Below are positions 18,690-28,030 of a stretch of DNA of 64,000 bases, one piece after another (the stretch's first letter is position 1; the number at the start of each line of letters is the position of its first letter). The notes below the pieces were generated by a model. It saw only the letters and a list, made by a program, of their open reading frames with translations, was not told the DNA's origin and did not search any database. This DNA comes from Polynucleobacter sp. (lineage in GTDB: Bacteria > Pseudomonadota > Gammaproteobacteria > Burkholderiales > Burkholderiaceae). The position numbers and the translations under genes are program-made. Location: assembly GCF_030693775.1 (NCBI RefSeq), contig NZ_JAUXZY010000004.1, forward strand, positions 558,001-622,000. The letters run 5' to 3'.

Positions 18690-19472
18690 TTAGTGCGCCA
18701 GCAATAAAAACACGCAGGGCCGATTTTGCAAGGCAGCAGAGGCTGCTTCGCTAGCGAATAGTTTCTTCCAGTCTGCAAGTGCCATGCTTCTGATTTCTTC
18801 GGTCGGTAGACTCAAGTCAAGTGCAAGGCATAGGTATGTTTGTGGCGCAAGGGCCTGCAGGCAACTCGCCATCATGGCTGCGTTTCGATAGGGCGTTTCA
18901 ATCCAGAGCTGGGTTTGCTGCAACTTGCGTGATTGAGACTCTAATTGCTTGAGGCATGCAGTGCGTTCACCGCCATCTTGCGGCAGATACCCCTGAAATG
19001 CGAAACGCTGTCCATTTAGTCCGCTTGCCATTAAAGCCAAGAGCAAGGAGCTTGGGCCAATCAGTGGTTTAACGCAAGCACCTAGCCGATGTGCTGCCCA
19101 CACCAACTCTGCTCCAGGATCGGCAACTCCAGGTACGCCCGCCTCAGACATCAGGCCAATATCGATGCCACGCAGCAAAGGCTCGAGGAGCGCTTCCGGT
19201 TTGATCTTGTCGCCGTACTTGGCATTACGCGCAGCACCACGCCATTCGGTCATCTGCATTTCTTGAATGGAGCAAGTTAAAGGCGCGAGGCTATCCATCG
19301 ACTTTAGCAAGGCGCGTGCTGTTTTGGCGTCCTCGACAATCCAGTGCGTGAGTTGCGATGCGCAGCGCATCGTTTCAATGGGCATGACGTGGGGAAGTTG
19401 CGCTGAGCGCGCATCATCACCCAAGGTATTGGGTACTAAATAGAGTGTTCCTAGTTTCGATGCAGTCTTCAT
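18690..19472 (-). CDS. SAM-dependent methyltransferase, tetrapyrrole-methylase / RsmI-like family
   Basis: The 260-residue protein starts GTLYLVPNTLGDD and has GLMSEAGVPGVADPGAELVW followed by GPSSLLLALMASGLNGQRFAFQGYLP, the SAM-binding core shared with the 16S rRNA 2'-O-methyltransferase RsmI. It lacks the usual RsmI N-terminal GTLYVVATPIGN and the closing RsmI helical domain, so it is a relative, not RsmI itself. The target is unknown. Its start overlaps the end of maf by four bases, indicating coupling with maf. Confidence 0.8.
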   Translation of the reverse strand: MKTASKLGTLYLVPNTLGDDARSAQLPHVMPIETMRCASQLTHWIVEDAKTARALLKSMDSLAPLTCSIQEMQMTEWRGAARNAKYGDKIKPEALLEPLLRGIDIGLMSEAGVPGVADPGAELVWAAHRLGACVKPLIGPSSLLLALMASGLNGQRFAFQGYLPQDGGERTACLKQLESQSRKLQQTQLWIETPYRNAAMMASCLQALAPQTYLCLALDLSLPTEEIRSMALADWKKLFASEAASAALQNRPCVFLLLAH

Positions 19473-20077
19473 TGCAGATCATTTCGTGAGGGAGGAATTT
19501 CAAAACCGGCATCCCGCAGCAGTGCACTTAATGTAATCAAGGGGAGACCAATGAGCGCAGTAGGATCATCTGAGCGAATGGATTCCAGTAGGGCAATACC
19601 CATACCCTCACACTTTGCGCTTCCCGCGCAATCATAGGGCTGCTCTAACTTGAGATAGTTGCTCAAAGTGGCATCGGGCAAGTCCCGAAATCGAACTTCG
19701 GTAGTGACATTCATGGCAACAGAATAGTCTGCTCGCATAAGGCAGACGGCAGTATGGAAGTGCACAGTTTGGCCGCGCATGCGCTGCAATTGCGAAAGCG
19801 CATTGTCAAAATTACCCGGCTTGCCAATCGCTTCACCGTGGAGATCGGCCGCTTGGTCTGAGCCGATGACCCAGGCATTCGGATGAAGCTTTGCAATGAC
19901 AGCCGCTTTTGCAATGGCCAGGCGCAGTGCCATAGCATCAACTCCTTCATTTGGAAGCGGGCGCTCATCGACCTCAGGCGAAATGGCCTCAAAAGGCAGG
20001 CCCAAGCGCGCCAAAAGGTCGCGACGGTAAATCGAGCTCGAAGCCAAAATGAGCGGCTGTGTTTGTAGGTTACCCAT
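19469..20077 (-). CDS. Maf-family nucleotide pyrophosphatase (YceF type)
   Basis: The 202-residue protein opens with LILASSSIYRRDLLARLG, the Maf signature, followed by VDERP and then WVIGSDQAA with the catalytic acid. YDCAGSAKCEGMGIAL resembles YceF proteins that hydrolyse 7-methyl-GTP more than the dTTP/UTP-specific YhdE group. It removes non-canonical nucleotides. It precedes, with a four-base overlap, a methyltransferase gene, and is divergent from the yceD-like gene; maf next to yceD-rpmF is a conserved arrangement in proteobacteria. Confidence 0.9.
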   Translation of the reverse strand: MGNLQTQPLILASSSIYRRDLLARLGLPFEAISPEVDERPLPNEGVDAMALRLAIAKAAVIAKLHPNAWVIGSDQAADLHGEAIGKPGNFDNALSQLQRMRGQTVHFHTAVCLMRADYSVAMNVTTEVRFRDLPDATLSNYLKLEQPYDCAGSAKCEGMGIALLESIRSDDPTALIGLPLITLSALLRDAGFEIPPSRNDLQ

Positions 20078-20109
20078 GCAGTAAGCGTACCTTCATTTAG
20101 ACTAAGAGC

Positions 20110-20697
20110 ATGAATCGTAATCCCGTTTTACCTACCCTGACTCTGCCCACCGAGCCCAAGGCCTTGCGCTCAATTGATCTACTGGTATCGCAAACCTATG
20201 CTGGGCATGGATTTCTCGCACTGGATGACTTGCCGCGAGTCGCTTTAGAAGCCGCCGCACGCTCCGCAGGCGATGGCTTTGAATGGGCGGTAAAGACCTA
20301 TTTTGATGGGCTTGCAGGGGGTGAGCCCCGACTCAAAATGAATTTAAGCCTAAAGGGCCAGATGCACCTAATCTGCCAGCGGTGCATGCAGCCCTGCTTG
20401 GTTCAGATTGAGGAATCGCGCCAGTTCGTGTTTTTCGCGAATGAAGCCCTGGCGGATGCGTTTCCGATCGAGGATGATGCGCTTGAACCCCTGGTGGCGA
20501 GTTCGCAGTTTGATCTGCTGGGAACCATTGAGGATGAGGTTTTGCTCTCCCTGCCGCTGATTCCAAAGCACCCCGAGGGTGCGTGTGAGGCGGCTAGCTT
20601 GGGGGCCGGGGCAGACGATATCCTCAACCAAGGCGAAACCCTAAAAAAACCAGATAATCCATTTAACATATTGAAAAATATGAAGAAAAAAGACTAG
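20110..20697 (+). CDS. yceD: DUF177 protein YceD, 23S rRNA accumulation factor
   Basis: The 195-residue protein has the DUF177 core LKMNLSLKGQMHLICQRCMQP with the C-Q-R-C-M-Q-P-C cysteine cluster, then the acidic stretch AFPIEDDALEPL and the conserved LLGTIEDEVLLSLPLIPKH. In E. coli YceD affects accumulation of 23S rRNA precursors. It is placed 102 bases before rpmF, the position it holds across bacteria. Confidence 0.9.
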   Translation: MNRNPVLPTLTLPTEPKALRSIDLLVSQTYAGHGFLALDDLPRVALEAAARSAGDGFEWAVKTYFDGLAGGEPRLKMNLSLKGQMHLICQRCMQPCLVQIEESRQFVFFANEALADAFPIEDDALEPLVASSQFDLLGTIEDEVLLSLPLIPKHPEGACEAASLGAGADDILNQGETLKKPDNPFNILKNMKKKD

Positions 20698-20747
20698 ATC
20701 GAGGCACCAAATCGACCTATTAAGGGCTTTAATCCCACTCCGAAAGC

Positions 20748-20776
20748 CTGGTTTTCGGCTGTTTCTATGTTAGAAT
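20748..20776 (+). promoter_or_regulatory. Possible promoter ahead of rpmF
   Basis: TAGAAT (20771-20776) is a good -10; the -35 region at 20748-20753 is poor. Just upstream CCGAAA (20740-20745) and TTTCGG (20753-20758) form a small inverted repeat that could be the end signal of the yceD transcript or a protein site. Confidence 0.3.
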
Positions 20777-20799
20777 CTTCTATTGCTTAGGAGTTCAAT

Positions 20800-20979
20800 A
20801 TGGCCGTCCAACAAAACAAAAAATCCCCTTCCAAGCGTGGCATGCACCGTGCGCACGACTTTTTAACTGCACCTGCTACTGCTGTTGAGGCGACTACTGG
20901 TGAGGCGCATTTGCGTCACCACATTTCCCCAAACGGCTACTACCGTGGTCGCAAAGTCGTTAAAACCAAGAACGATTAA
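20800..20979 (+). CDS. rpmF: 50S ribosomal protein L32
   Basis: The 59-residue protein begins [20 protein letters not shown], the universal L32 N-terminus, and ends [18 protein letters not shown] lies six bases before the ATG. The proteobacterial form without the four zinc-binding Cys is present. It heads the rpmF-plsX-fab cluster that links ribosome and membrane-lipid synthesis. Confidence 0.97.
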   Translation: MAVQQNKKSPSKRGMHRAHDFLTAPATAVEATTGEAHLRHHISPNGYYRGRKVVKTKND

Positions 20980-20999
20980 TTCCTCGAATCATCTGATCG

Positions 21000-21032
21000 A
21001 AGCGGCTTGAATTCAATTAAGCCGCTTTTTTC
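21000..21032 (+). terminator. Intrinsic terminator after rpmF
   Basis: AAGCGGCTT (21000-21008) pairs with AAGCCGCTT (21019-21027), followed by a T-rich tail to 21032. It lies between rpmF and plsX, so plsX expression needs readthrough or its own promoter. Confidence 0.75.
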
Positions 21033-21051
21033 TTAAAACCGATTTGCCGCA

Positions 21052-22077
21052 ATGACCGAACCCAAGAGTGTGACTCTCGCAGTCGATGCCATGGGCGGAG
21101 ATCACGGTATTTCAATCACCGTTCCCGCAAGCTGTGCTTTTTTAGCCAGCCACGCGGATGCCAAAATCACCTTAGTTGGTAATGTCGATGCAATCGAGCA
21201 AGCCTTGAGCGGGCTCGGAGACGTTCCGCGTGATCGCATTCAAATTATTGCAGCTACCGAAGTGGTCTTAATGGATGATTCCATTGAGGTCGCCTTGCGG
21301 CGCAAAAAAGATTCATCGATGCGGGTTGCAATTGAGCAAGTCAAGGATCAAAAAGCCGATGCCATTATTTCTTCTGGTAATACGGGCGCCTTGATGGCCA
21401 TCTCGCGATATGTTCTCAAAACCCTCGATGGCATTGATCGCCCAGCGATTGCAACGGGCATGCCCAATGAACTCGGTGGGGCCACCACCGTTTTGGACCT
21501 GGGCGCTAACGCCGATTGTGAGCCTCTGCACTTAATGCAATTTGCACAGATGGCGGACGTGATGGTGCGGGTCGTCGAAGGAAAGCCAAGCCCAACAATC
21601 GGTTTACTCAATATTGGTGAGGAAGTGATTAAAGGCAACGAGGTTGTCAAACTCACGGGTGAGTTATTGCGTGCCAGCAATCTCAACTTTTATGGCAATG
21701 TTGAGGGCAATGATATTTTTAAGGGCACAACGGACATTGTGGTGTGCGATGGTTTTGTCGGTAATGTGGTCTTGAAGGCCAGTGAAGGATTGGCAAAAAT
21801 GATGAGTGGCTTGATTCGCCAGGAATTCAATCGGTCATGGTTAACCAAAATAATGGCCATGTGCGCCATGCTGCCGCTGCTGCGCGTGCGCAAGCGAGTC
21901 GACCACCGGCGTTATAACGGCGCCGTTTTATTGGGTCTGCGCGGATGCGTGATTAAAAGCCATGGCTCTGCGGATAGTTTCAGTTTTGGCTTTGCTCTGG
22001 AGCGGGCATATGAAGCAGCCAAAGGCAATATGGTGGAACGCATTGCCGAGGCATTTGCAATGAGGGCGCCAGCATGA
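21052..22077 (+). CDS. plsX: Phosphate acyltransferase PlsX
   Basis: The 341-residue enzyme makes acyl-phosphate from acyl-ACP, the first step of the PlsX/PlsY phospholipid route. [18 protein letters not shown] at the N-terminus, [34 protein letters not shown] and [18 protein letters not shown] are all family signatures. It begins 20 bases after the rpmF terminator and overlaps fabH by four bases (ATGA). Confidence 0.97.
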   Translation: MTEPKSVTLAVDAMGGDHGISITVPASCAFLASHADAKITLVGNVDAIEQALSGLGDVPRDRIQIIAATEVVLMDDSIEVALRRKKDSSMRVAIEQVKDQKADAIISSGNTGALMAISRYVLKTLDGIDRPAIATGMPNELGGATTVLDLGANADCEPLHLMQFAQMADVMVRVVEGKPSPTIGLLNIGEEVIKGNEVVKLTGELLRASNLNFYGNVEGNDIFKGTTDIVVCDGFVGNVVLKASEGLAKMMSGLIRQEFNRSWLTKIMAMCAMLPLLRVRKRVDHRRYNGAVLLGLRGCVIKSHGSADSFSFGFALERAYEAAKGNMVERIAEAFAMRAPA

Positions 22078-23060
22078 CAATCTATTCCCGTATTGCCGGC
22101 ACTGGCAGTTATTTGCCTGCGCTGCGCCTAAGTAATGATGATCTCGTGGCACGCCTGGCAAAGTCAGGCCTTGAGACCAGTGACGAGTGGATTAAGACGC
22201 GCAGCGGTATTGAGGCGCGCCACTTTGCAAGCGATAGCGAGCTCACTAGCGACCTTGGTATGAAAGCAGCTCAAGCTGCAATGGCGAGTGCCAATTGCAC
22301 TGCTGCTGATCTGGATCTGATTATTTTGGCCACCTCCACGCCAGACCATTTGGGCGGCTTTCCGAGTACTGCGTGCGTGATTCAAGATAAGTTGGGCGCC
22401 CACCACGGCTGCGCCGCTTTTGATGTGCAAGCCGTATGCGCCGGATTTATGTATGCCATGTCAGTTGCCGATGCCATGATTCGAACCGGTGGCTATCGTA
22501 AGGTCTTGGTGATTGGTGCGGAAGTGTTTTCCCGTATCCTCGATTTTCAAGATCGCACCACCTGCGTCTTGTTTGGTGATGGCGCAGGCGCAGTTATTTT
22601 GGAGGCTAGCAGTGAGCCAGGCATCTTGGCCAGTGCATTGCATGCCGATGGAAGTCAGCGCGATATTCTGTGCGTTCCTGGCCGAGCAGTTAGCGGCGGC
22701 ATTACAGGATCGCCGTTTATGACCATGGATGGTCAGGCCGTGTTTAAGCTTGCCGTCAAAGTACTCGAGCAAGTTGCCCATGAAGTGCTCGATCGTGCAA
22801 ACCTAAAACCCGAACAAATTGATTGGCTCGTGCCACACCAAGCCAATATTCGCATCATGGAGGGCACAGCCCGCAAGATGGGCATGTCGATGGATAAAGT
22901 GATCGTGACTGTTTCTGAGCATGGCAATACATCGGCCGCATCAATTCCACTCGCGCTGGATGCGGGTGTGCGATCGGGGCAAATTCAGCGCGGTCAGCAT
23001 CTCTTACTTGAAGGCGTGGGCGGTGGTTTTGCCTGGGGCGCGGTCGTCCTAAAATATTAA
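22074..23060 (+). CDS. fabH: Beta-ketoacyl-ACP synthase III
   Basis: The 328-residue condensing enzyme starts fatty-acid synthesis by joining acetyl-CoA to malonyl-ACP. The Cys-His-Asn triad is visible: Cys in [12 protein letters not shown], His in [11 protein letters not shown] and Asn in [25 protein letters not shown] is the usual C-terminus. It is translationally coupled to plsX by a four-base overlap. Confidence 0.97.
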   Translation: MTIYSRIAGTGSYLPALRLSNDDLVARLAKSGLETSDEWIKTRSGIEARHFASDSELTSDLGMKAAQAAMASANCTAADLDLIILATSTPDHLGGFPSTACVIQDKLGAHHGCAAFDVQAVCAGFMYAMSVADAMIRTGGYRKVLVIGAEVFSRILDFQDRTTCVLFGDGAGAVILEASSEPGILASALHADGSQRDILCVPGRAVSGGITGSPFMTMDGQAVFKLAVKVLEQVAHEVLDRANLKPEQIDWLVPHQANIRIMEGTARKMGMSMDKVIVTVSEHGNTSAASIPLALDAGVRSGQIQRGQHLLLEGVGGGFAWGAVVLKY

Positions 23061-23086
23061 TTCAGCGATTCTTTGGAATTTTTCAT

Positions 23087-24028
23087 ATGACATTTGCATT
23101 TGTTTTTCCAGGTCAAGGCTCCCAGTCAGTGGGAATGCTCAACACCATTGCCGATCGTCCTGAAGTGCGTGCCACGATTGAAGAGGCATCCGACGCCTTA
23201 GGTGAGGACATTGGTAAATTAATTGCCGAGGGTCCTGCTGAGGCCTTATCGCTCACCACCAATACACAACCCGTGATGCTCACGGCCGGAGTCGCCTTTT
23301 ATCGCGCTTGGTTAGCCGCGGGCGGACCCAAGCCTGCAGTGATGGCGGGACATAGCTTAGGCGAGTACTCTGCTTTAGTGGCATCGAATGCATTGGCATT
23401 CAAAGACGCAGTTCCCTTGGTGCGCTTTCGTGCAGAAGCGATGCAAAGTGCTGTCCCTGTTGGTACTGGCGGCATGGCAGCCATCTTGGGCTTGGACGAC
23501 GCCACTGTAGTTGAGGTTTGCCGCGCTGCAAGCCAGGCTGCAGGTGGAGTGGTAGAGGCCGTCAATTTCAATGCCCCTGGGCAGGTGGTTATTGCCGGCG
23601 CTAATTCCGCAGTGACTAAGGCCTGTGAGTTACTAAAAGAGGCGGGCGCGAAGCGTGCCTTACCGCTGCCGGTATCAGCACCATTCCATTCATCGCTCTT
23701 GCAGCCGGCCTCTGAGAAACTAAAAACGTATTTTGAAAACCTGGCAATCCTTACTCCAGAAATTCCAGTGATTAACAATGTGGATGTCACTATCCTCAGC
23801 AGCCCGGCTGACATCAAAGAATCCCTGGTGCGCCAAGCTGCCAAACCCGTACGCTGGCAAGAAATTATTCATGCGATGGCAGGGCAGGGTGTTACGCAGG
23901 TATATGAATGCGGCCCCGGCAAAGTTTTGGCGGGCCTGACTAAGCGCATTCATGAAGGCGTCATCGGCCTACCAATTTTTGATGCAGTGAGCTTGAATGA
24001 AGCCCTAGAGGCAGCCAAGCAACAATAA
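23087..24028 (+). CDS. fabD: Malonyl-CoA:ACP transacylase
   Basis: The 313-residue protein begins FVFPGQGSQSVGML, has the nucleophilic Ser in MAGHSLGEYSALVA, and the catalytic His in SAPFHSSLLQP. It transfers malonyl groups from CoA to ACP. It lies between fabH and fabG in the standard order. Confidence 0.97.
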   Translation: MTFAFVFPGQGSQSVGMLNTIADRPEVRATIEEASDALGEDIGKLIAEGPAEALSLTTNTQPVMLTAGVAFYRAWLAAGGPKPAVMAGHSLGEYSALVASNALAFKDAVPLVRFRAEAMQSAVPVGTGGMAAILGLDDATVVEVCRAASQAAGGVVEAVNFNAPGQVVIAGANSAVTKACELLKEAGAKRALPLPVSAPFHSSLLQPASEKLKTYFENLAILTPEIPVINNVDVTILSSPADIKESLVRQAAKPVRWQEIIHAMAGQGVTQVYECGPGKVLAGLTKRIHEGVIGLPIFDAVSLNEALEAAKQQ

Positions 24029-24043
24029 GTACAAGGAAGAAAG

Positions 24044-24787
24044 ATGAATCTGGATCTAACAGGACAAATCGCGCTGGTGACCGGCGCCTCCCGTGGTATT
24101 GGGCAAGCCATCGCGGATGCCTTGATGCAATCGGGCGCCAAGGTCATTGGTACCGCAACCACGGCAGAAGGTGCTGCTGCGATTGACGTGCGCGTAAAGG
24201 CGAATGGCGGCCGTGGAGTTGCGCTGAACGTGACGGACCCAAAGGCATGCGAAGACATTATTGATTTAATTGTGAAGGACTTTGGCGGCATTCAGATTTT
24301 GGTGAACAATGCCGGTATCACGCGTGACCAGTTGGCGATGCGCATGAAGTCCGAAGAATGGACCGATGTGATCGATACCAATTTAAGTGCGGTGTTTCGT
24401 TTGTCGCAGGCCGTATTGCGTCCAATGATGAAGGCGCGTTCCGGTCGCATTATTAACATCACCTCGATTGTTGGGCATATGGGAAATCCAGGTCAAGCGA
24501 ACTATGCGGCTGCAAAGGCTGGGGTGTCTGGCATGACCCGGGCCTTGGCTCGCGAGATTGGCAGTCGCAACATTACCGTCAATTGCGTTGCCCCTGGCTT
24601 TATTGATACCGATATGACCCGCGCTTTAAGCGAGGAGCAGCAAAATGCGCTCAAGGCGAACATTCCATTGGCTCGCTTGGGGACCCCCGAAGATGTGGCT
24701 CAGGCAGTGGCGTTTTTGGCCTCTTCGGCGGCGGCTTACATCACTGGAAACACCCTCCACGTCAATGGTGGCCTATATTTAGCTTAA
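24044..24787 (+). CDS. fabG: 3-oxoacyl-ACP reductase
   Basis: The 247-residue short-chain dehydrogenase has the NADPH motif [23 protein letters not shown], the Ser of [10 protein letters not shown], and the YxxxK of NYAAAKAG. It reduces beta-ketoacyl-ACP. The gene starts 15 bases after fabD, preceded by GGAAGAAAG. Confidence 0.97.
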   Translation: MNLDLTGQIALVTGASRGIGQAIADALMQSGAKVIGTATTAEGAAAIDVRVKANGGRGVALNVTDPKACEDIIDLIVKDFGGIQILVNNAGITRDQLAMRMKSEEWTDVIDTNLSAVFRLSQAVLRPMMKARSGRIINITSIVGHMGNPGQANYAAAKAGVSGMTRALAREIGSRNITVNCVAPGFIDTDMTRALSEEQQNALKANIPLARLGTPEDVAQAVAFLASSAAAYITGNTLHVNGGLYLA

Positions 24788-24878
24788 TTTTACTAATCTG
24801 GAAAGAGGCAGTTCTGCCAGTGTTTGTGCCAAACTGCTAAAATCCTTGAATCATTTTTTACAACCCCTGGGGGACTTA

Positions 24879-25118
24879 ATGGATAACATCGAACAACGCG
24901 TTAAGAAGATCGTCGCTGAACAATTAGGCGTGGCTGAGGGAGACATCAAAAATGAGTCATCCTTTGTTAATGACTTAGGCGCTGACTCGCTTGACACAGT
25001 TGAATTGGTTATGGCTTTGGAAGATGAGTTTGGTATTGAAATTCCAGACGAAGAAGCTGAAAAAATTACGACCGTTCAACTCGCAATCGATTTTGCTAAA
25101 TCAAAAGCCCAGGGTTAA
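24879..25118 (+). CDS. acpP: Acyl carrier protein
   Basis: The 79-residue acidic protein begins [17 protein letters not shown]. The phosphopantetheine Ser is in [17 protein letters not shown]. The frame is open 11 codons upstream, but the ATG at 24879 follows a GGGGGA and gives the standard length. It would be activated by AcpS, encoded at 33.9 kb. Confidence 0.98.
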   Translation: MDNIEQRVKKIVAEQLGVAEGDIKNESSFVNDLGADSLDTVELVMALEDEFGIEIPDEEAEKITTVQLAIDFAKSKAQG

Positions 25119-25149
25119 TTCCTGAGCTAGGCCCAAGGCTGTGTCCGCT

Positions 25150-26388
25150 ATGAAAAACCAGCGCCGCGTGGTTGTCACCGGCCTGGGGATTATTTCCCCG
25201 GTAGGCAATTCGGTTGACACGGCATGGGCTAGCGTCGTGAGTGGTAAAAGCGGTATTGCCACCATTACCAAGTTTGATCACACTCCGCTGAGCGTTCATT
25301 TTGCGGGTGAAGTGAAAGACTTCAATGTAGAAGAATATGTCTCGGCCAAAGAAGCGCGTCACATGGATACCTTTATCCATTACGGCATTGCTGCTGGCGC
25401 GCAGGCAATTCGAGACAGTGGCATTGAAATCACCGAAGAAAACGCGGAGCGTATTGGCGTTCTAGTGGGCTCTGGCATTGGCGGTCTGCCAATGATCGAA
25501 GACACCGGTGCTGAATTGCTAGCCCGTGGCCCACGCCGAATTTCCCCATTCTTTGTTCCTGGCTCCATCATCAATATGATTTCGGGGCATTTGAGTATTT
25601 TGTTTAATCTCAAAGGCCCGAACGTAGCTGCGGTGACTGCCTGCACAACCGGCTTGCACAGCATCGGCCTGGCCGCACGATTGATTCAATACGGTGATGC
25701 AGACATGATGGTCGCCGGCGGTGCAGAGTCGACTATTTCCGCCTTAGGTGTCGGTGGCTTTGCTGCTGCCAGGGCCTTATCAACCCGTAATGATGACCCA
25801 GCCACTGCTTCCCGTCCTTGGGATAAAGATCGCGATGGGTTTGTATTAGGCGAAGGCGCTGGCGTTGTCGTACTCGAAGAGTATGAGCATGCACGCGCGC
25901 GTGGCGCCACCATTTACTGCGAATTACTCGGCTTTGGTATGAGTGGGGATGCATATCATATGACCGCCCCCAATATGGATGGACCGAAGCGCTGTATGCA
26001 AAACGCGATGCGTGATGCAGGCCTCAATGCAGATCAAATTCAGTACGTAAACGCGCATGGCACCTCAACGCCGCTCGGCGATAAGAATGAGACTGAAGCC
26101 ATTAAAGCGGCCTTGGGTGATCATGCCAAAAAGGTGGTGGTCAATTCAACCAAGTCCATGACGGGTCATTTATTAGGCGGCGCTGGTGGCCTTGAATCCG
26201 TCTTTACTATTTTGGCTCTGCACCACCAAAAATCACCGCCCACGATTAATATTTTTAACCAAGATCCCGAGTGCGACTTGGATTACTGCGCGAATACCGC
26301 GCGCGACGTCAAAATCGACCATGCCATCAAAAACAACTTTGGCTTTGGGGGTACTAACGGTACCTTGATTTTTGGTAAGTTGACCTAA
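25150..26388 (+). CDS. fabF: Beta-ketoacyl-ACP synthase II
   Basis: The 412-residue elongation enzyme carries the Cys-His-His triad: Cys in [12 protein letters not shown], His in [11 protein letters not shown], and His in [16 protein letters not shown] at 25150 is preferred to the GTG at 25141, which has only two bases between it and AAGG. It closes the fab cluster. The stress sigma-factor genes that follow it in many betaproteobacteria are absent here. Confidence 0.96.
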   Translation: MKNQRRVVVTGLGIISPVGNSVDTAWASVVSGKSGIATITKFDHTPLSVHFAGEVKDFNVEEYVSAKEARHMDTFIHYGIAAGAQAIRDSGIEITEENAERIGVLVGSGIGGLPMIEDTGAELLARGPRRISPFFVPGSIINMISGHLSILFNLKGPNVAAVTACTTGLHSIGLAARLIQYGDADMMVAGGAESTISALGVGGFAAARALSTRNDDPATASRPWDKDRDGFVLGEGAGVVVLEEYEHARARGATIYCELLGFGMSGDAYHMTAPNMDGPKRCMQNAMRDAGLNADQIQYVNAHGTSTPLGDKNETEAIKAALGDHAKKVVVNSTKSMTGHLLGGAGGLESVFTILALHHQKSPPTINIFNQDPECDLDYCANTARDVKIDHAIKNNFGFGGTNGTLIFGKLT

Positions 26389-26434
26389 TATCTAGTCATC
26401 TACCCCTTTTAAGGCCCGCAGGGCTGCACACAAT

Positions 26435-27892
26435 ATGAAAAAGACTGTTTTAGCGGTATTGACTGCCTTGAGTTTGGGTCAGCTTGCGTTTATGCCTGCT
26501 TCGATGGCGCAGCCGGCAAGGATATTGGCGCCGGATTTTGCCGATTTGGTCGAAAAGGCCAGTCCTGCCGTGGTTAATATTCGGACAACCGAGCAGCGGG
26601 CTGCAGCGCAACAAGCGCAAGGCGGACTTCCCCCTGGCATTCCGGAAGAGCAGGCAGAGTTTTTTCGTCGCTTCTTTGGTGTACCGATGCCAGGCGCTCC
26701 TAAATCTGGACCCTCTACGCCTGGGCAGCCACGCGAAGCAGAGCGCGGCGTTGGCTCTGGTTTCATTATCGATTCCAATGGTTTGATTTTGACCAATGCC
26801 CACGTGGTCGAAGGCGCCGATAAGATTTACGTCACCCTGACTGATAAGCGGGAATTTACAGCCAAGTTATTGGGTGCAGACAAGCGTACCGATGTTGCCG
26901 TGCTCAAGATTGAGGCCACTGGTTTGCCGAAACTTCCGTTGGGCGATTCCTCTAAGTTGCGGGTCGGCGAGTGGGTCTTGGCGATTGGTTCCCCATTTGG
27001 CCTTGAGAACACCGTTACTGCTGGAATTGTGTCGGCCAAAAGCCGCGATACCGGCGACTACTTGCCCTTCATTCAAACCGATGTGGCCGTGAATCCCGGT
27101 AACTCCGGTGGCCCGTTGATTAATACTGCTGGCCAGGTCATCGGTATTAATTCTCAAATCTTTAGTCGCTCGGGTGGCTATATGGGAATTTCATTTGCTA
27201 TTCCGATCGATGAGGCGATGCGCGTTGCTGATCAGTTACGCACGACAGGTAAGCTGGTGCGTGGCCGGATTGGTGTTGCCTTGGGTGACCTAAGCAAAGA
27301 AATGGCTGAGACCTTGGGTCTTGGACGGCCGCGTGGTGCATACGTGCGCAATGTCGAACCCAACGGTCCAGCAGCGAGTGGCGGGATCGAAGCCGGTGAT
27401 GTGATTTTGACATTCGGTGGGCGCGACATTAGCAAATCAAGCGATCTCCCACGCATCGTTGGCGAAACGAAGCCAGGCACGAAGGCAAGCGTTCAGGTTT
27501 GGCGTAAAGGATCCGCGCGCGACCTCTCCGTCGTGGTGGCAGATGCCGAGGCCAGCACAAAAACGGCTGCGGCAAAAAAGCCAGATAGTTCGGCATCTGC
27601 AGCAACCAGCAATAACCCCTTTGGACTGGGCGTAACCGAATTGTCTGACGCCAAAAAACGGGAGCTAAACGTCAAGTCTGGGGTTGAGATTACAAGCCTA
27701 GGCGAGGGAGCTGCTGCCCGGTCCGGGATTCGCGTGGGTGATGTGATTGTGCGGGTTGGTGATAGCGATGTGACGAGCGTAAAGCAGTTTGAGGGGCTAA
27801 CCAAAGGTTTGGATGCCAATCGGGCTGTGGCGCTGTTTGTACGCCGCGCTGACAGTACCTTGATTGTCCCGCTGAGGCCCAAAGCCCCCTAA
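26435..27892 (+). CDS. Do-family periplasmic serine endoprotease (DegP/MucD type)
   Basis: The 485-residue precursor has a Sec signal peptide ending near SMAQPAR. The trypsin-like domain holds the triad: His in LTNAHVVEGAD, Asp in KRTDVAVLKI, Ser in NPGNSGGPLI. Two PDZ domains follow, the first around GRIGVALGDLSKE to VILTFGGRDI and the second around GVEITSLGEGAAARSGIRVG. It degrades misfolded envelope proteins. The place between fabF and lepA is that of mucD in Burkholderia, where rpoE-rseA-rseB precede it; these are missing here, with only 46 bases between fabF and this gene. Confidence 0.93.
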   Translation: MKKTVLAVLTALSLGQLAFMPASMAQPARILAPDFADLVEKASPAVVNIRTTEQRAAAQQAQGGLPPGIPEEQAEFFRRFFGVPMPGAPKSGPSTPGQPREAERGVGSGFIIDSNGLILTNAHVVEGADKIYVTLTDKREFTAKLLGADKRTDVAVLKIEATGLPKLPLGDSSKLRVGEWVLAIGSPFGLENTVTAGIVSAKSRDTGDYLPFIQTDVAVNPGNSGGPLINTAGQVIGINSQIFSRSGGYMGISFAIPIDEAMRVADQLRTTGKLVRGRIGVALGDLSKEMAETLGLGRPRGAYVRNVEPNGPAASGGIEAGDVILTFGGRDISKSSDLPRIVGETKPGTKASVQVWRKGSARDLSVVVADAEASTKTAAAKKPDSSASAATSNNPFGLGVTELSDAKKRELNVKSGVEITSLGEGAAARSGIRVGDVIVRVGDSDVTSVKQFEGLTKGLDANRAVALFVRRADSTLIVPLRPKAP

Positions 27893-27906
27893 TTTGAGGC
27901 TAATCC

Positions 27907-27940
27907 CCCAAAAAAGCCTAAAACCAATGGGTTTTAGGCT
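27907..27940. terminator. Perfect 11-bp hairpin between the protease gene and lepA
   Basis: AGCCTAAAACC (27915-27925) and GGTTTTAGGCT (27930-27940) pair perfectly around a 4-base loop. On the plus strand no T-run follows; the A-run 27910-27915 would give the T-run on the minus strand. The hairpin is strong, but its orientation as a terminator for the plus-strand genes is imperfect. Confidence 0.45.
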
Positions 27941-28030
27941 CAACCAGTACAATTAATCCAAGACAACTTATTGCAGCGCATCATCCTGTGCGCTGCGACA
28001 AGGTGTTTTTGCCAATCTAAATAAAACACC

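Noticed and set aside
18690..19472. Methyltransferase as true RsmI
   Set aside because: The N-terminal RsmI motif and C-terminal domain are not matched; only the shared SAM-binding core is.
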